Source: Schizochytrium sp. CCTCC M209059 (Eukaryota; Sar; Bigyra; Thraustochytrida; Thraustochytriidae). From it: a DNA stretch of 64,000 nt. Under the pieces are notes generated by a model. That model saw only the letters and a list, made by a program, of their open reading frames with translations. It made no database searches and had not been told where the DNA came from. This document shows, piece after piece, positions 29,194 through 39,458 of this stretch. Numbering within the stretch: the first letter of the stretch is position 1; every line of letters starts with the position of its first letter. The position numbers and the translations under genes were made by a program. The DNA lies in NCBI GenBank assembly GCA_000818945.1, contig KN805470.1:1-64000 (forward strand), in the 5' to 3' direction.

Positions 29194-30303
29194 TGTCAAC
29201 GGCAGCCTGCCTCTGCAGCGGCGGCGTGGTGCCGAGGAAGCTGCTCAAGGTCGTCGGCATCGACATGGCCGCGCGCAGTAGCGGCACGGCATGCGTTCTC
29301 TCGCCAAGGCGACTTAACCACCACCACGGCAACCTGTCGAATTCAAAGCTTGCGAGTTTTAGTTCGAGTACGCCTTAGTTGACTCCTAGTCAAGAGCCAC
29401 GCCGCCAAAAATGTCGATTCTAACGAGTGTCGATTCTAAAGGGCTTACCCTAGTGCGCCTCAGCAGCACGCACAGTCAGTGAATACCCCTTTCTATAGTG
29501 TGATCGATCAACATTCTAGTGCGTGCTAGCCTGAGGTTGAACGTTTTGTCTTCGGATTCGATCGTCTTGTAGGCCAAGGCGGCAAAGTGGGCAATACAAC
29601 TTCATGCATTTTGTCAATAAGAACAAAAGATGAGCGGCGAAGGGGGTAGGAAAGCAAGTACAAATGCTAATCGATGCACGTTTCACGGTCTGGGCCTGAG
29701 CTTCCAAATCTTGTAAGATCATCATATTTACGTATGCGTTACACTTTTGTCCGTTGAGAAAAGCAATAGCTTTTGATCCAGTGGGCGTCAACACAGCGTG
29801 GAGCTACTAGGTTTTCTCTGTAACCGCTTCTTGCAATCAAAACAATAGCTCACTTGGCTCTAGATCAGTCAGTCAAACCAGCTTCTTTGCCGTTCACATT
29901 GGGTGCAGCTAGCCTATACGCCTCACTGAAAAGATATGTTATCAGAAAACAAGGCAAGGTAAGGAATACCGTTGAATTTAAAAAAAAAATACCAACTACG
30001 TAGTAGGCCTATGCACAGGTCTACTCTACAACGAAAATGAACCAACACCGTGAAACCGTATCATGGAACCAACGTCATGGATCTGACGTGGAAGTTCGAT
30101 GGATGCACTTGCTTGGCCATCTACCGCAGCTCGTTATTGCCAAAGAACTTAAAATATTTTGACCCGTGCTCTTTTTATATTGTCTTACGTTTTCACGTAC
30201 CAAAAAAAGCCTGGCCTAACGCGTAGGGCTCAGAAGCTCTTGGGCAGCAAATCGCTTTCCCAGAGGATGCACCCGCGTCTGAAATCGCAAGCAGTCGAAG
30301 AAG
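29194..30303. other. AT-richer intergenic region, no gene recognised
   Basis: About 1.1 kb upstream of both the ULP1-like gene (minus) and the membrane protein gene (plus). Contains two close copies of TGTCGATTCTAA (about 29410-29440), a poly-A run near 29980 and a TAGGCCTA palindrome (30004-30011). A 92-codon open frame at 29516-29794 (minus) has no recognisable feature. Confidence 0.45.
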
Positions 30304-32202
30304 ATGCCCAAGTCCACAGTGCAGTCCTCGCGCGTAAAATCAAGCGTGCTGTCCTCCACTGTAGGATCAACGACCGAATCGGGAGACATTCTAGGTAACC
30401 ACGGCGCGAGCAAGAAACGCCATGTGTTTGTCGCCAAGATCAAGTCAGCAATTCTTGGCTTCGGAAATGCCGGCTTCATTATCATGACGTACATGTGTCT
30501 GCTTCGAGCGTTCCTATTCCAGGCAGGTTTCTTGGTGGAGAGCATGACTACATCGGTCCAAATTGCCTTTACTGAGGATCAACTCATCAATACGACCATG
30601 CCCAATATCGCTCTCCACGTGTACCGAGACGGTGGCAGTGCCGGGGGACTTGTCTGGTTTCCAAGCAGTAGTGATGTGAACGTCATCGAGGTAGACTCTG
30701 GTATGAGTCACTTTGTTGGGGTGCGCACAAACGAAAGCATTACCTTTTTGGCGTCGCACGCCTGCGAAGGAAGCACTCTTGGCATCGAGGGTATTCTCGC
30801 CTTTGTTTGCAATCTTCTACCAGATAATTCGACGCAAGGCTGCAAAGAGGTTTGTCTAGGGCTCAGCGATCCCTATAGTCACTCGGCATCCGATGAGCCT
30901 TCTGAAACCTCGTTCGAGATCCAGGAGTTTTACCGTACAAAGAACAGCGTGGGTTTCGGGACGACATATACGACCGAACATGTAACTGCAATCGAGCATA
31001 TCGAGGGTGGCATCTACAATCTCGAGCTTGAGCTTCGCTCTGAACACAGGTCGAACGCACAAACAAAGTACTACATTCCATGGCAAGACATTGTGACATG
31101 GTATTTAATGCTCAACATTTCCCTGAACGTCGCGGGAAGGCTCATGACATGCCCCGTCCTCTTGAACGGTGTAAAGATCCGTTCTTCTCGTGTTCTTGTC
31201 AAAGCTGATTTGGCTGGTGGTCTCTTCACATCTCCGGGACGCTCATTGTACATGTTTTTGTTCACGGTCATTTGTGGCTGCCAAAACTATCTCTTTTTGG
31301 ATGCGGCGCTCTATCCGCATTGGTTTGTATCACAATTTTGGGTCATCGCTGGCGTTGCCTCGACGGCAAGTGTTTTGCTCACGATGCTTCTTTCCAGCAC
31401 CGACTACCGCCTTTTTTCAACGGGGAGCATGTTATTCGCTCTCGCCGCTGTTGCCCGATTGCTGACCATGTCGACGAGTCAGCAGAATGCGCAAAGCGAG
31501 ATTCGTGGCCTCGGCCAGGTTCTCAATATGAATTGTGAAGTTTGGGAAGAAGGTAGTTCGACGCCTCTCCAAGCGTTTGAATGCAACGTTGCCGACGGAA
31601 TGGGCATGTCGGGATTAGAAATTTTCTACAAAGTCTTCTTTGAGCCTCTCGTGGTCCTCTTCTTCCTCCTCGTGGCGCTCGAGTGTTTTGTTTTCATTTG
31701 GAGTACGATCAAAATAACATTGGCCAAATCGAAAAAAGTCAATCCAAGTGGCTCGCATATGAGCAGCTCCGGAACTCTTACATCAGCAAAGAAGTACCGC
31801 GTCAGTGCAGGCTCCACCATCTCAGGCGTATCGGATTACGACAAGACTGTTTTGCTCGGAAATCTTGGCAAGAGTGTGTTCTGTAGGACGTGGGCAAACC
31901 CAATCTGGACCATTTTGGGCAAGTTCACTCATGCGAGCACCTTCATTGAAGACGATCTGATCCTGTACGGACCACTTCTTCTCAAAATGAACTTTTTCCC
32001 AATTGTAGTCATCGCGGGACTTTTGGTCGGAAAGAAGAGGCTGGTTCAAACCATCGTTCACTTCAAGGCCTACGTTGGCGTGCTCAGCGCCGATTCCAAG
32101 CTTCAGTCGCGCAAGGAGAATGGCAAGCAGATTTCTGAATACGTTGCTGAGTACGACTATGACAACATGCCCACACTCCTCAACGGTGCTCCCTTGCAGT
32201 GA
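30304..32202 (+). CDS. Multi-pass membrane protein with large extracytoplasmic domain, unrecognised
   Basis: 632 residues, family not recognised. An N-terminal hydrophilic region of about 45 residues precedes a first hydrophobic helix (about 52-78). Then comes a roughly 180-residue soluble domain with four Cys and several N-x-S/T sites (N-T-T, N-E-S, N-S-T), as expected for a lumenal or extracellular domain. About six more hydrophobic helices follow: near 265-285, 315-335, 340-362, 375-395, 455-485 and 590-605. A Ser/Lys-rich loop around 490-520 would be cytoplasmic, as would the short acidic C-terminus. There is no transporter or receptor signature I can name. The ATG at 30304 (context AAGATGCC) is the first in frame. 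No intron needed. Confidence 0.78.
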   Translation: MPKSTVQSSRVKSSVLSSTVGSTTESGDILGNHGASKKRHVFVAKIKSAILGFGNAGFIIMTYMCLLRAFLFQAGFLVESMTTSVQIAFTEDQLINTTMPNIALHVYRDGGSAGGLVWFPSSSDVNVIEVDSGMSHFVGVRTNESITFLASHACEGSTLGIEGILAFVCNLLPDNSTQGCKEVCLGLSDPYSHSASDEPSETSFEIQEFYRTKNSVGFGTTYTTEHVTAIEHIEGGIYNLELELRSEHRSNAQTKYYIPWQDIVTWYLMLNISLNVAGRLMTCPVLLNGVKIRSSRVLVKADLAGGLFTSPGRSLYMFLFTVICGCQNYLFLDAALYPHWFVSQFWVIAGVASTASVLLTMLLSSTDYRLFSTGSMLFALAAVARLLTMSTSQQNAQSEIRGLGQVLNMNCEVWEEGSSTPLQAFECNVADGMGMSGLEIFYKVFFEPLVVLFFLLVALECFVFIWSTIKITLAKSKKVNPSGSHMSSSGTLTSAKKYRVSAGSTISGVSDYDKTVLLGNLGKSVFCRTWANPIWTILGKFTHASTFIEDDLILYGPLLLKMNFFPIVVIAGLLVGKKRLVQTIVHFKAYVGVLSADSKLQSRKENGKQISEYVAEYDYDNMPTLLNGAPLQ

Positions 32203-32531
32203 GTCCTATACGCACTGTCACACGGGAATCTTATCCTTCCTAACTTGCAAACAAACTGCACGCTACATATATTTTATTCTATGGGTTGTGGGGCCGCATC
32301 ATGAAGCATATCAAAGCTCAAAGCGTGCGATTTCCCTTTCTGCTTGCGCGGTCAAAAACAAACTATCATGATCTATTGCGAGAAGCATCACTTTCTAGAC
32401 CGTCCATGCCACACAAAGAGATTTGAGTAACTTATTGCAGAGGGCGTGCGCACAGGTCATGTTCCGGTCAGAGATTTGTCCCCCTTCCCGCCCTCAACCT
32501 TCTAACGAATGTCCAGATGAATCGTTCCGTA
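32203..32531. other. Convergent 3' spacer
   Basis: About 330 bp between the stop codons of the membrane protein gene and the carnitine acyltransferase gene. AT-rich; nothing beyond the expected 3' UTRs is visible. Confidence 0.5.
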
Positions 32532-34355
32532 TCACAATTTTGATGACGGGACGCCAGCCAGCGCAGCAATTTCACGAAGCGCTTGATCGACGTCGAGAGC
32601 GAACTGACGCGAGTCCGTCTCTGAACTTGCATGCTTGGACTCAATACAAAGTACCACGTCCTCTTTGCCGGGGATGTAACAAACGCCATAGCCATTCGGC
32701 ACGCCGCAGCCAAAAAGACCCCCAAATGGTCGCGTCACATAGGAGTTGTTTGACGTCGAAAGCACAAAGCTTGTGGTCTGCGCAAAGACAGGGTGCTCAA
32801 AGAGAGCCGGAGAAGCGCCCTGGAGCCGCAGACCCAAAAGATGGCGATCGATCCCGCCTCCCTGCTGGCCCTGCTGAATGTAAGCAATATGCGCGTCGCA
32901 CGCCTTGCGCAGCAACTCTGCAGCCTCCGGCTTTCCACCAAGAGCAGCCTCAACGAAAGCCTCGCTCGCATTAGAGACCACCCTGCATGTCTCTGTGCGT
33001 CCCTTGAAATACTGGACCATGCCGATTGTTTCGTATGTGGGCGGAGGCAATGGAGACTGTGTCCGGCGGCGCCATGCTAGCTGCATTGCCATCTGCACGG
33101 CCGCATCAGGGCTTAGTCGGGCTTCCTTCCACACACCGCGGCCGAGACCTCGGCACTGGTAAACGTGAACGTCAGAGTCGGCAATGGCGATGTCAACCAG
33201 CCGCTCTGCCTCGCAAATGTCCGCTGAAAGGGCATCGTCCACGTGAAACTCCACATGATTGAATGAGAGCGCGTTGCTTTGGGAATGGTTGACTTCAGAT
33301 TTTGCCTCTGCTTCGGCGTAGGGGAGAGCATCGTTGAAGAACATGCCCAGAGGGACCGGGGCGTCAGCCCAGCTGTGCTCCACATTAATGGAAGGGTTGC
33401 CGTCCTCTTTCACCTTGAGCTGGAACGATTTATCAAACCATGTTGTGCGGCCGTCTCCCACAAAGGTTGTCTTTGCGCAATCGGAGTCTGTCTTGTCGAT
33501 ACCATCCTCGAGAGAGATGGCGAACACTGCTGATTCGACAACATGAAGAGCCCTGGCATTAACCTCATCACTGGTCATGCGGTTACGAACGCGAGCCCAG
33601 TCCTTGCGAGGCAGCGCCGTAAGCACAGACACGGGTTGGGGATCGGGTCCGCGGGTCGTAGCGTCCGCCTTGATTGCGGCAAAGGTTGCGCACAGATCGT
33701 CGAGGGCGACTACCTCGCGGCCCTGCAGAACGGGTACGGTGTACAGACGACGACCCGCAATGACGATCACGTGTTGAGACTCTTTCTCGGAATACTTGAC
33801 CTGATGATCTTCCTCGACGCCAGGGATGCGCGTGAGGGAAAACATGCGAGTGTACTGGTCCATGCACTGGACCTTATCGCCACGGGCCATCTTTGCCGGA
33901 TAGCTTCCCTCGAGCAGGGCAATGTGATTGAGCAGCGCGCCACGAGTGATGGCAGCCGCGGAGAATGCCTGGTCCCACTGTTTCCGAGCATCACCAAAGA
34001 GGTACCCAGTTACATTGCTGTTGATAGGAAGCGCCACGTCCCACTTCATGTACGCATTGGAGGTCCAAAACCTGTCGAGCCAATTTCGATCTTGCTGAGC
34101 AATGTCTTCGAGCTTGCGCTGCGCGGCCAGCATGCTCTCGTCGCTCTTGGCTGCATCCACGAGCGCTCGCACCTCCTCGCGCTCCTTCTTCGTCTGCAAG
34201 AACGGCTCGGCGGTTGCCATGAACTTGTCCAGGGTTTCGTCGAGCATGCCAAGCGGGAGGGCCGGCAGGCTACCTTGCTGCGAGTACGTTGTCATGGCGC
34301 GGTGCGAGCTCGCGGAGCCGCGCATGCGCATCTGCGCCAGCTTTCGCGCGAGCAT
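32532..34355 (-). CDS. Carnitine O-acyltransferase (CPT/choline-carnitine acyltransferase family)
   Basis: 607 residues from the ATG at 34355; the frame continues upstream without another ATG, so 34355 is the natural start. The enzyme transfers acyl groups between CoA and carnitine so that fatty acids can cross the mitochondrial membrane. The catalytic His is in N-V-E-H-S-W-A-D-A (His327). The carnitine-site Y-E-T and G-R-T-E segments, the L-S-T-S motif, G-C-G-V-P-N-G-Y-G-V-C-Y and the E-T-D-S-R-Q-F tail motif are all present. The first 20 residues (M-L-A-R-K-L-A-Q-M-R-M-R-G-S) are basic with no acids, a likely mitochondrial presequence. There are no N-terminal membrane helices as in animal CPT1, while the E-H-S-W-A-D-A motif is of CPT1 style, so the chain-length class is uncertain. 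Not adjacent to other beta-oxidation genes except by loose distance. Confidence 0.9.
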   Translation of the reverse strand: MLARKLAQMRMRGSASSHRAMTTYSQQGSLPALPLGMLDETLDKFMATAEPFLQTKKEREEVRALVDAAKSDESMLAAQRKLEDIAQQDRNWLDRFWTSNAYMKWDVALPINSNVTGYLFGDARKQWDQAFSAAAITRGALLNHIALLEGSYPAKMARGDKVQCMDQYTRMFSLTRIPGVEEDHQVKYSEKESQHVIVIAGRRLYTVPVLQGREVVALDDLCATFAAIKADATTRGPDPQPVSVLTALPRKDWARVRNRMTSDEVNARALHVVESAVFAISLEDGIDKTDSDCAKTTFVGDGRTTWFDKSFQLKVKEDGNPSINVEHSWADAPVPLGMFFNDALPYAEAEAKSEVNHSQSNALSFNHVEFHVDDALSADICEAERLVDIAIADSDVHVYQCRGLGRGVWKEARLSPDAAVQMAMQLAWRRRTQSPLPPPTYETIGMVQYFKGRTETCRVVSNASEAFVEAALGGKPEAAELLRKACDAHIAYIQQGQQGGGIDRHLLGLRLQGASPALFEHPVFAQTTSFVLSTSNNSYVTRPFGGLFGCGVPNGYGVCYIPGKEDVVLCIESKHASSETDSRQFALDVDQALREIAALAGVPSSKL

Positions 34356-34920
34356 GCTTCGGCTTTTGTCTGGAGACGGCGGACTATTTATATTGCCTGC
34401 GCGAGCGTAAGGGCGGCACGGCGCGCTCAAGATCGGACCACGGGTGGGCCCTAATGTCCGGCGTCCAGTGTGGCCACTGCCACATTGAAATATAAAGATA
34501 CGTACGTATATACGTACGTATACATGTCTGCGCACCGCACACTTTTGGGAATGCAAGCAAGCGCGGCGAACAGTGGCAGAGAAAAAAGCAAAGACATGGC
34601 AAAGACCAAAGGAACAAGACAAAGGTGCCCTCACGCGGAGAGGCCGCACCCGGGGAGGCTTGTGTGCAAAGGAAATGCTCGGATGAGGAACCTACATGAA
34701 CAGGGTTCCTCGGAGAGCCTGGCTGACAAGAAGAGAAAGAGTCGTGGCGAACGCGAACCTTCAATGTCTTATGATGTACTGTTTTAAAAAGGAGGCCAAT
34801 CATGTGCGAAGTTCAACACGTGTACCGGTGCGCGTGCGCGCGTCATGTCAATAACCTTTCGGAAAGTATTTTGGGGAAGAAGGCATGTCTTCTTTCTGTG
34901 TGTCTTCCTATTGCGTCGTG
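34356..34920. promoter_or_regulatory. Upstream region of carnitine acyltransferase with 24-bp palindrome
   Basis: Spacer between two minus-strand genes. Positions 34498-34521 are two tandem copies of ATACGTACGTAT, a perfect 24-bp palindrome about 145-165 bp upstream of the acyltransferase ATG. A GTGCGCGTGCGCGCG alternating tract lies near 34827-34841. The right end should hold the 3' UTR of the kinase gene. Confidence 0.45.
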
Positions 34921-37900
34921 TCATGGACTTGCTGCGTCGAAATCGTCGGCGCCAAAAAAATCCCACGTCGTCCCAGATCGTGCAATGGCCTCAATGGTGT
35001 TGTCCTGAGAGGCTAACACCTCGCGTTTCGCTTCGAGCCCCTTACGCAAGATGGCTGCAAGGTCCCCGCCCGGCTTTTCCGGTGTCGAGCCCTTGGGCCG
35101 CATGAAGCGAGCCGAGCCCGACTCTGCCACAGGTTTGAGCGCGGCGCGCCCACTTGCGATGGAAGCCTGTAGACCGGTAGGCAACATCGCGTTTGATGGC
35201 GGTCTCGAGGACCGAGCAGGAGGTGGCGTCGCGTGCGAGTCTCGCATCGAGCTTCCCGATCGGGCTGCCGCAGCCGCGGCCGCTGCAGCTGCTGCGGATG
35301 CTGCGGATGCTGCGAATCCAGGGTTCCGGCGACCGCTGCGATCCATGGCCCCACCGACTCCACCGGCAGCAGCAGCGGCAGCAGTAGAAAGTCCAGTGTT
35401 TTCGTCAAGATCGGCCGTGGACTCCTCTTTGACCTGGGGCATGTTGGGCGGCGAGAGCGATTTGCGGGGACCATGATGCAAGTCTGTCGCTCCACTAGAA
35501 TTAGCCGAGGAAAACGCATCAGTAGTACCGGCTGAGTCCGTAGCAGCCATATCCTGCATGATGCTCCCCACGAGGTTATCTACGATCTGATCAATGCGAG
35601 CTGGGTCTGATGCGCGCACCTGTTCGATGCGAGCTGCATTTTCGCAGACCTGATCCACAATGCGTTGCAGCTTTTGCCGCAAAATATCAGCCTTGCCACT
35701 GAGCGCGCTTGTCTGCATGGACGCGGAAACTGCCAAGTGCGCGCTTGGATCAAGAAAGGGATGCGCAAGGAGCCCGCGACGGCCCGGCTTATTAACAATC
35801 GGCGCACGCTTGGCCGGATCAAAGCGCAAGCACTGCTTGATGGAGTCCACCATGTCTGGGTACGGATGCTCGAGTTCTGGAAATGGGATCTCATAATTCG
35901 GATCGGAGATGCAGTGGATCTTCTGAATCAGCTTGTGGTTGTGGAATGGCGTGTACCCGTAAACCAAGAGGTAGAGGATGCAGCCCATGGACCAAATGTC
36001 GCTCGCGCGGCCTTGCTTGAGCTTCATCCCTGGCGCTCCGATCTTTGGCCGCGAGCCAGGCGTGCTGTTAATGTCGATAATTGACTCTGGGCTCATGAAA
36101 TTGATGGTTCCGACTTGCGTGTCGCGCATAATGTTGGTGGTATCGTTAGAGATAGCCTTGGCAATGCCAAAGTCGATCAATTTTAGCTTGCCCTTGACAA
36201 AGAGAAAGTTCGCCGGCTTCAAGTCACCGTGCACGATGCGCTCCTCGTGGATTGCGTGGACAGCCTGCAGCATGTTCATCCACACGAGACGAATGAAGTT
36301 GACAGAAAGATTACCGACCATACCTGGCTCTTCGGCACGAGCTTCCTTGCGCTGTTGCTGCAACATTAGATTCAGGTCAACTTCGCCGTGCTCCATGACC
36401 ACGTAGATGACCTTGCGCGCGTGGTCAATCTCTGAGTCAATGAGCGTAATGATATGCGGATTTCCACGCAAGCGCTCCAAGAGGGAAATCTCGTTCTTAA
36501 AGCTGCTCAGCGCAGACGGCTCGGCGCGCGTGAGCTTGATCCGCTTGAGTGCATAAATCTGCGGCTCATCCTCGCCGATTGCAAGAACTTTGAAAACCTT
36601 GCTCGTACCACCGCGTCCAATGACCGCAAGGCGCAGGTACGGTTTGCCGTTCACCATAAAGAGGTTCTTGCTCGAGAACATGGAATCGTGAAAGCCCTGC
36701 GCTTCCACGGGCAAGCTCTCCCGTCGAAGGTTTGACGAATGTGCGGCTGCCCCTGCAGACAGAACTCCAGTCGTTGTCACCGTGAGGTCCTTCATCATCC
36801 CGCTTTCGTAGCCTGAGTGGGTCCGCCGCAGGACAATCGTTGGCTTGTCGGACGAGCTCGACGACCTTGACGCTTTGGGCTTTGAAACCGGGCCGCCATC
36901 TTCAGCAAGTGGCATCGTTTGCGTCGGTTCATCGTCGCCATTGCCAGTTGTACTACCGTCACCGCTCACGTCCGCTTCTTGGTCTCTGTCCTCAGCAGAC
37001 CCATGATCTCGCGTCGAAGAAGGCAGACTCGGCTTCCAATTTTTAATATAGCTAAGGTCACCAATCCGTCCTGTGAGAGGAGCCCCATTACTCTTTGCAT
37101 TCGTGTCGTCAGACGCGGCAGTAGCTCCTTTGACATCCTCGTGGGCTGGACCGAGTCCATTCGACGAGGGGGCTATTGTTGCCTGTGAAGAGGCTGCAGA
37201 GGCGTTATCTTTGGAAGCATCGTCGCCGTCGTTGAGAACAACACGCTGAGCGCGTCCGATTTTTGTAAGCTTGGTCTGCGGTTTGCGCAGACCAGCTCGC
37301 TTGGCCGTAGCGCTGCTCCGCAGACCGCCCGGCCGCAAGCTCGAACCGCGCCCGAGTACAACCGTCGGCTCTGCAGTCATCCGCGATGAAGAACTCGCCG
37401 ATGTTGACTTTGTCGCGCCGCCAGAAGCCAATGAGCTGGCCGATGGCACTGCGGCGGCTACGTTGTCTCGAAGTCGAGAGGAGGATTCTCCAGTTCGCAA
37501 CTGGTTTGTCACGTCGCTCGCTTGGAAAGAGATGGTTTCATCCGCGTCGGCGGCAGTTTGGTGCTTTGCGATCCATGCCTTGAGTAGTTGTGCTCGCTCG
37601 GCGGCGTCAATGACCTTGTTCTTGATTGCAAGGTCGATGACTTGCCGCGCGTTTTCAGCAGCTTGGCTTCGAATCTCGAAGCCTGCCCACTGTTCGTAGA
37701 ACTCCTTGTAGAATCTGGCAATGCCAAGCGCAGCCATGCGCTCAAAGACGAGACGAGCGCACTTGCTTGTACTTGTTCGCTCAACAAACCTGGCAAGGCC
37801 TACCCAGGCGCGGAGTTTCAGGTATGCAGCTGCATCAAGATCTGCAGTGTCTTGCTCCATTTGTTTGAGTTGCGCCCACGTGCTTGCCTCGGGGGCCATT

Positions 37901-38154
37901 TGAACCAGCTGCGCTGCATCGAAGCGATACCATTCCTCAAAGGCGGCGTCGGGGCTGCCTTTTTGCAGAGCTGCGTCTACGAGGGCTTGCCGCGCCTTGG
38001 AAGCGGCCTGGATTTCGATTTGCCTTTCGTTTTCGAACTTGCTCGGGTCAAAGAGGAGCTTGCGACGATCTGCGCTCCGTTTCGAACGGACGCTCGACGC
38101 GCTGCCGCTCTTGCCCCCCAACGGGGCAAGGTTTTCCTTGTCGGGCACAACCAT
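34921..38154 (-). CDS. TTK: MPS1/TTK-type dual-specificity protein kinase
   Basis: 1077 residues from the ATG at 38154. Residues about 55-200 form an N-terminal TPR-like helical module of the MPS1/BUB1 type (Y-L-K-L-R-A-W-V-G-L-A-R-F-V, then A-R-x-V-F-E-R-M). A long Ser/Thr/Ala-rich linker follows. The kinase domain (about 505-805) has the glycine loop G-R-G-G-T-S-K-V, A-L-K-R-I-K-L, H-G-D-L-K-P-A-N and D-F-G-I-A-K. The activation segment T-Q-V-G-T-I-N-F-M-S-P-E matches the MPS1-specific pattern. This kinase drives the spindle assembly checkpoint at kinetochores and, in several lineages, centrosome or basal-body duplication. The C-terminal 270 residues are disordered, with a long Ala run encoded by GCN repeats (about 35262-35325). 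Unusually long tail compared with the animal protein; otherwise a complete enzyme. Confidence 0.92.
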   Translation of the reverse strand: MVVPDKENLAPLGGKSGSASSVRSKRSADRRKLLFDPSKFENERQIEIQAASKARQALVDAALQKGSPDAAFEEWYRFDAAQLVQMAPEASTWAQLKQMEQDTADLDAAAYLKLRAWVGLARFVERTSTSKCARLVFERMAALGIARFYKEFYEQWAGFEIRSQAAENARQVIDLAIKNKVIDAAERAQLLKAWIAKHQTAADADETISFQASDVTNQLRTGESSSRLRDNVAAAVPSASSLASGGATKSTSASSSSRMTAEPTVVLGRGSSLRPGGLRSSATAKRAGLRKPQTKLTKIGRAQRVVLNDGDDASKDNASAASSQATIAPSSNGLGPAHEDVKGATAASDDTNAKSNGAPLTGRIGDLSYIKNWKPSLPSSTRDHGSAEDRDQEADVSGDGSTTGNGDDEPTQTMPLAEDGGPVSKPKASRSSSSSDKPTIVLRRTHSGYESGMMKDLTVTTTGVLSAGAAAHSSNLRRESLPVEAQGFHDSMFSSKNLFMVNGKPYLRLAVIGRGGTSKVFKVLAIGEDEPQIYALKRIKLTRAEPSALSSFKNEISLLERLRGNPHIITLIDSEIDHARKVIYVVMEHGEVDLNLMLQQQRKEARAEEPGMVGNLSVNFIRLVWMNMLQAVHAIHEERIVHGDLKPANFLFVKGKLKLIDFGIAKAISNDTTNIMRDTQVGTINFMSPESIIDINSTPGSRPKIGAPGMKLKQGRASDIWSMGCILYLLVYGYTPFHNHKLIQKIHCISDPNYEIPFPELEHPYPDMVDSIKQCLRFDPAKRAPIVNKPGRRGLLAHPFLDPSAHLAVSASMQTSALSGKADILRQKLQRIVDQVCENAARIEQVRASDPARIDQIVDNLVGSIMQDMAATDSAGTTDAFSSANSSGATDLHHGPRKSLSPPNMPQVKEESTADLDENTGLSTAAAAAAGGVGGAMDRSGRRNPGFAASAASAAAAAAAAAAARSGSSMRDSHATPPPARSSRPPSNAMLPTGLQASIASGRAALKPVAESGSARFMRPKGSTPEKPGGDLAAILRKGLEAKREVLASQDNTIEAIARSGTTWDFFGADDFDAASP

Positions 38155-38921
38155 GGAGGCCAAGCGAGCGAGAGCAAGCGAAAGAAAGCCCCAGACGTTG
38201 GTTGTCGGGGAGCAAGAGACCCTTCCTTGCTCGTCTCACGTAGCGCGACGCAGCGCAGGGATGGCGTCGCCTCGCCTTGCCTCGCCTCGCGCAGCCCTCT
38301 TCACCCTCGACGTCGCCCGGGCTTTCCTGTCCGTGCCAGGCCAGCGGGCCCTCGCTGCTCAGGTTGGTCTGCAAGTGCAGGCGCCGCCGCCGCCGTCTGT
38401 TGCGCGCTCTCGAGTCCGGAGATGGCGAAATGTGGAAAACCGCCGCGACCCACCTTTTGTTCGCCCTTGTCTTCTTCGAGTTTTTCCTCGCACGCACGCA
38501 CGCACGCACTGGCACGCACGCGAAGGGATCCGCGCCACGCCCCGTCGACTGCAGCGGGGGAAGGGCTTGCGCGAGTTCTCTGGACCTGCTGCACAAGCGC
38601 CTCGTGTCGCGCCGCCGCGCGGAGAGGGTTGCAAGGCGTTAGTTGGAGTTCTGCAACTTTTTGCCCTTGGTGCTCGAGACCCTTTCGTTCTAAACTTCCA
38701 TCGCAAGAGACCGTAGGTAATAACGATTACTAAAAGCCAGGGGAGCTAGAGCATTCTGATGCCCGCGTGGACGTGATGAACAAACTTCGCGAAAGTGGGA
38801 AAGGAAGAAGTAGGCCTAGGCCTAGGCTAGAAGATGTGAAACGAAGATTCATTGCGTTCGTGTCGTCAGAACGTCGAGAGAAAGATGACAATGGGTAGAA
38901 TGCAGCAGTGACACAAATGAA
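38155..38921. promoter_or_regulatory. Upstream region of the TTK-like kinase gene
   Basis: About 770 bp between two minus-strand genes. It has an alternating CGCACGCACGCA tract (about 38492-38521) and two overlapping TAGGCCTA palindromes (38811-38824) about 100 bp past the stop of the BART-domain gene. GC-rich open frames on both strands are Arg/Ser/Ala-rich and overlap; none is credible. Confidence 0.5.
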
Positions 38922-39458
38922 TTATTTATGGTTTGGGTGCTCACGCGGACGGGCAAAAGAACGCGCAAAAACCTCAAAGTCCTCGATCCCGAGCACAAGG
39001 TCCACAAACCAGAGATTAATGTCCTCTTCGAAGAGAGCACAGAACTTACCGTCAAGACTATCCCGGCATTCTTGCATAAATTCACGTCGAGAGGCACCAT
39101 GTTCGCCAAGGAAGACTTCGAGCATCTTTTCTGCAGCCCCGACAAACTCCATGTGCGCCTCGGTCTGTTCCAGCGAATACTCTTGCGATGACAATGCTGC
39201 TGCAGCTGCAGATGATGATGCTGTTGATTCTGATGGCCATGCTTGCGCATGGGCAGCGCAAATATCATGTTGCAACGCATCGAGTTGCGGCGCTAACTCC
39301 TGGCTTGCGCGGTACAGCAATGTCCACGAGGAGGACGACGACCCTGTTGAAGAAGAATACGATGATGAAGATAACTTTGACGGCGGTGAAGAAGAGGCTT
39401 CTTTGCTCTCTTGCTTGTGCCGCCGGCATTCGCCGTGAAGGTCGACTTTTGACTCCAT
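38922..39458 (-). CDS. BART-domain protein (ARL2BP/CFAP36-like)
   Basis: 178 residues if started at the ATG at 39458 (M-E-S-K-V-D-L-H-G). The frame remains open to another ATG at 39746, but those extra 96 codons are Arg/Lys/Ser-rich and UTR-like. After a Ser-rich region comes a helical domain (about 95-175) that matches the BART fold: L-E-Q-T-E-A-H-M-E-F, then E-K-M-L-E-V-F-L-G-E-H-G, F-M-Q-E-C and a terminal V-L-G-I-E-D-F-E-V-F. In CFAP36 and ARL2BP this domain binds GTP-loaded ARL2 or ARL3, small GTPases that control ciliary cargo and tubulin folding. The assignment rests on motif spacing from memory of the family, so the exact subfamily is uncertain. Confidence 0.68.
   Translation of the reverse strand: MESKVDLHGECRRHKQESKEASSSPPSKLSSSSYSSSTGSSSSSWTLLYRASQELAPQLDALQHDICAAHAQAWPSESTASSSAAAAALSSQEYSLEQTEAHMEFVGAAEKMLEVFLGEHGASRREFMQECRDSLDGKFCALFEEDINLWFVDLVLGIEDFEVFARSFARPREHPNHK

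Noticed and set aside
27460..29490. Possible terminal inverted repeats (AAGGGGTATT-like words) flanking the ULP1-like gene
   Set aside because: Only about 9-10 bases match, with no extended inverted similarity and no target-site duplication.
34356..34649. N-terminal extension of the carnitine acyltransferase
   Set aside because: It has no ATG, only a GTG at 34649. The sequence is translated promoter containing the palindrome.
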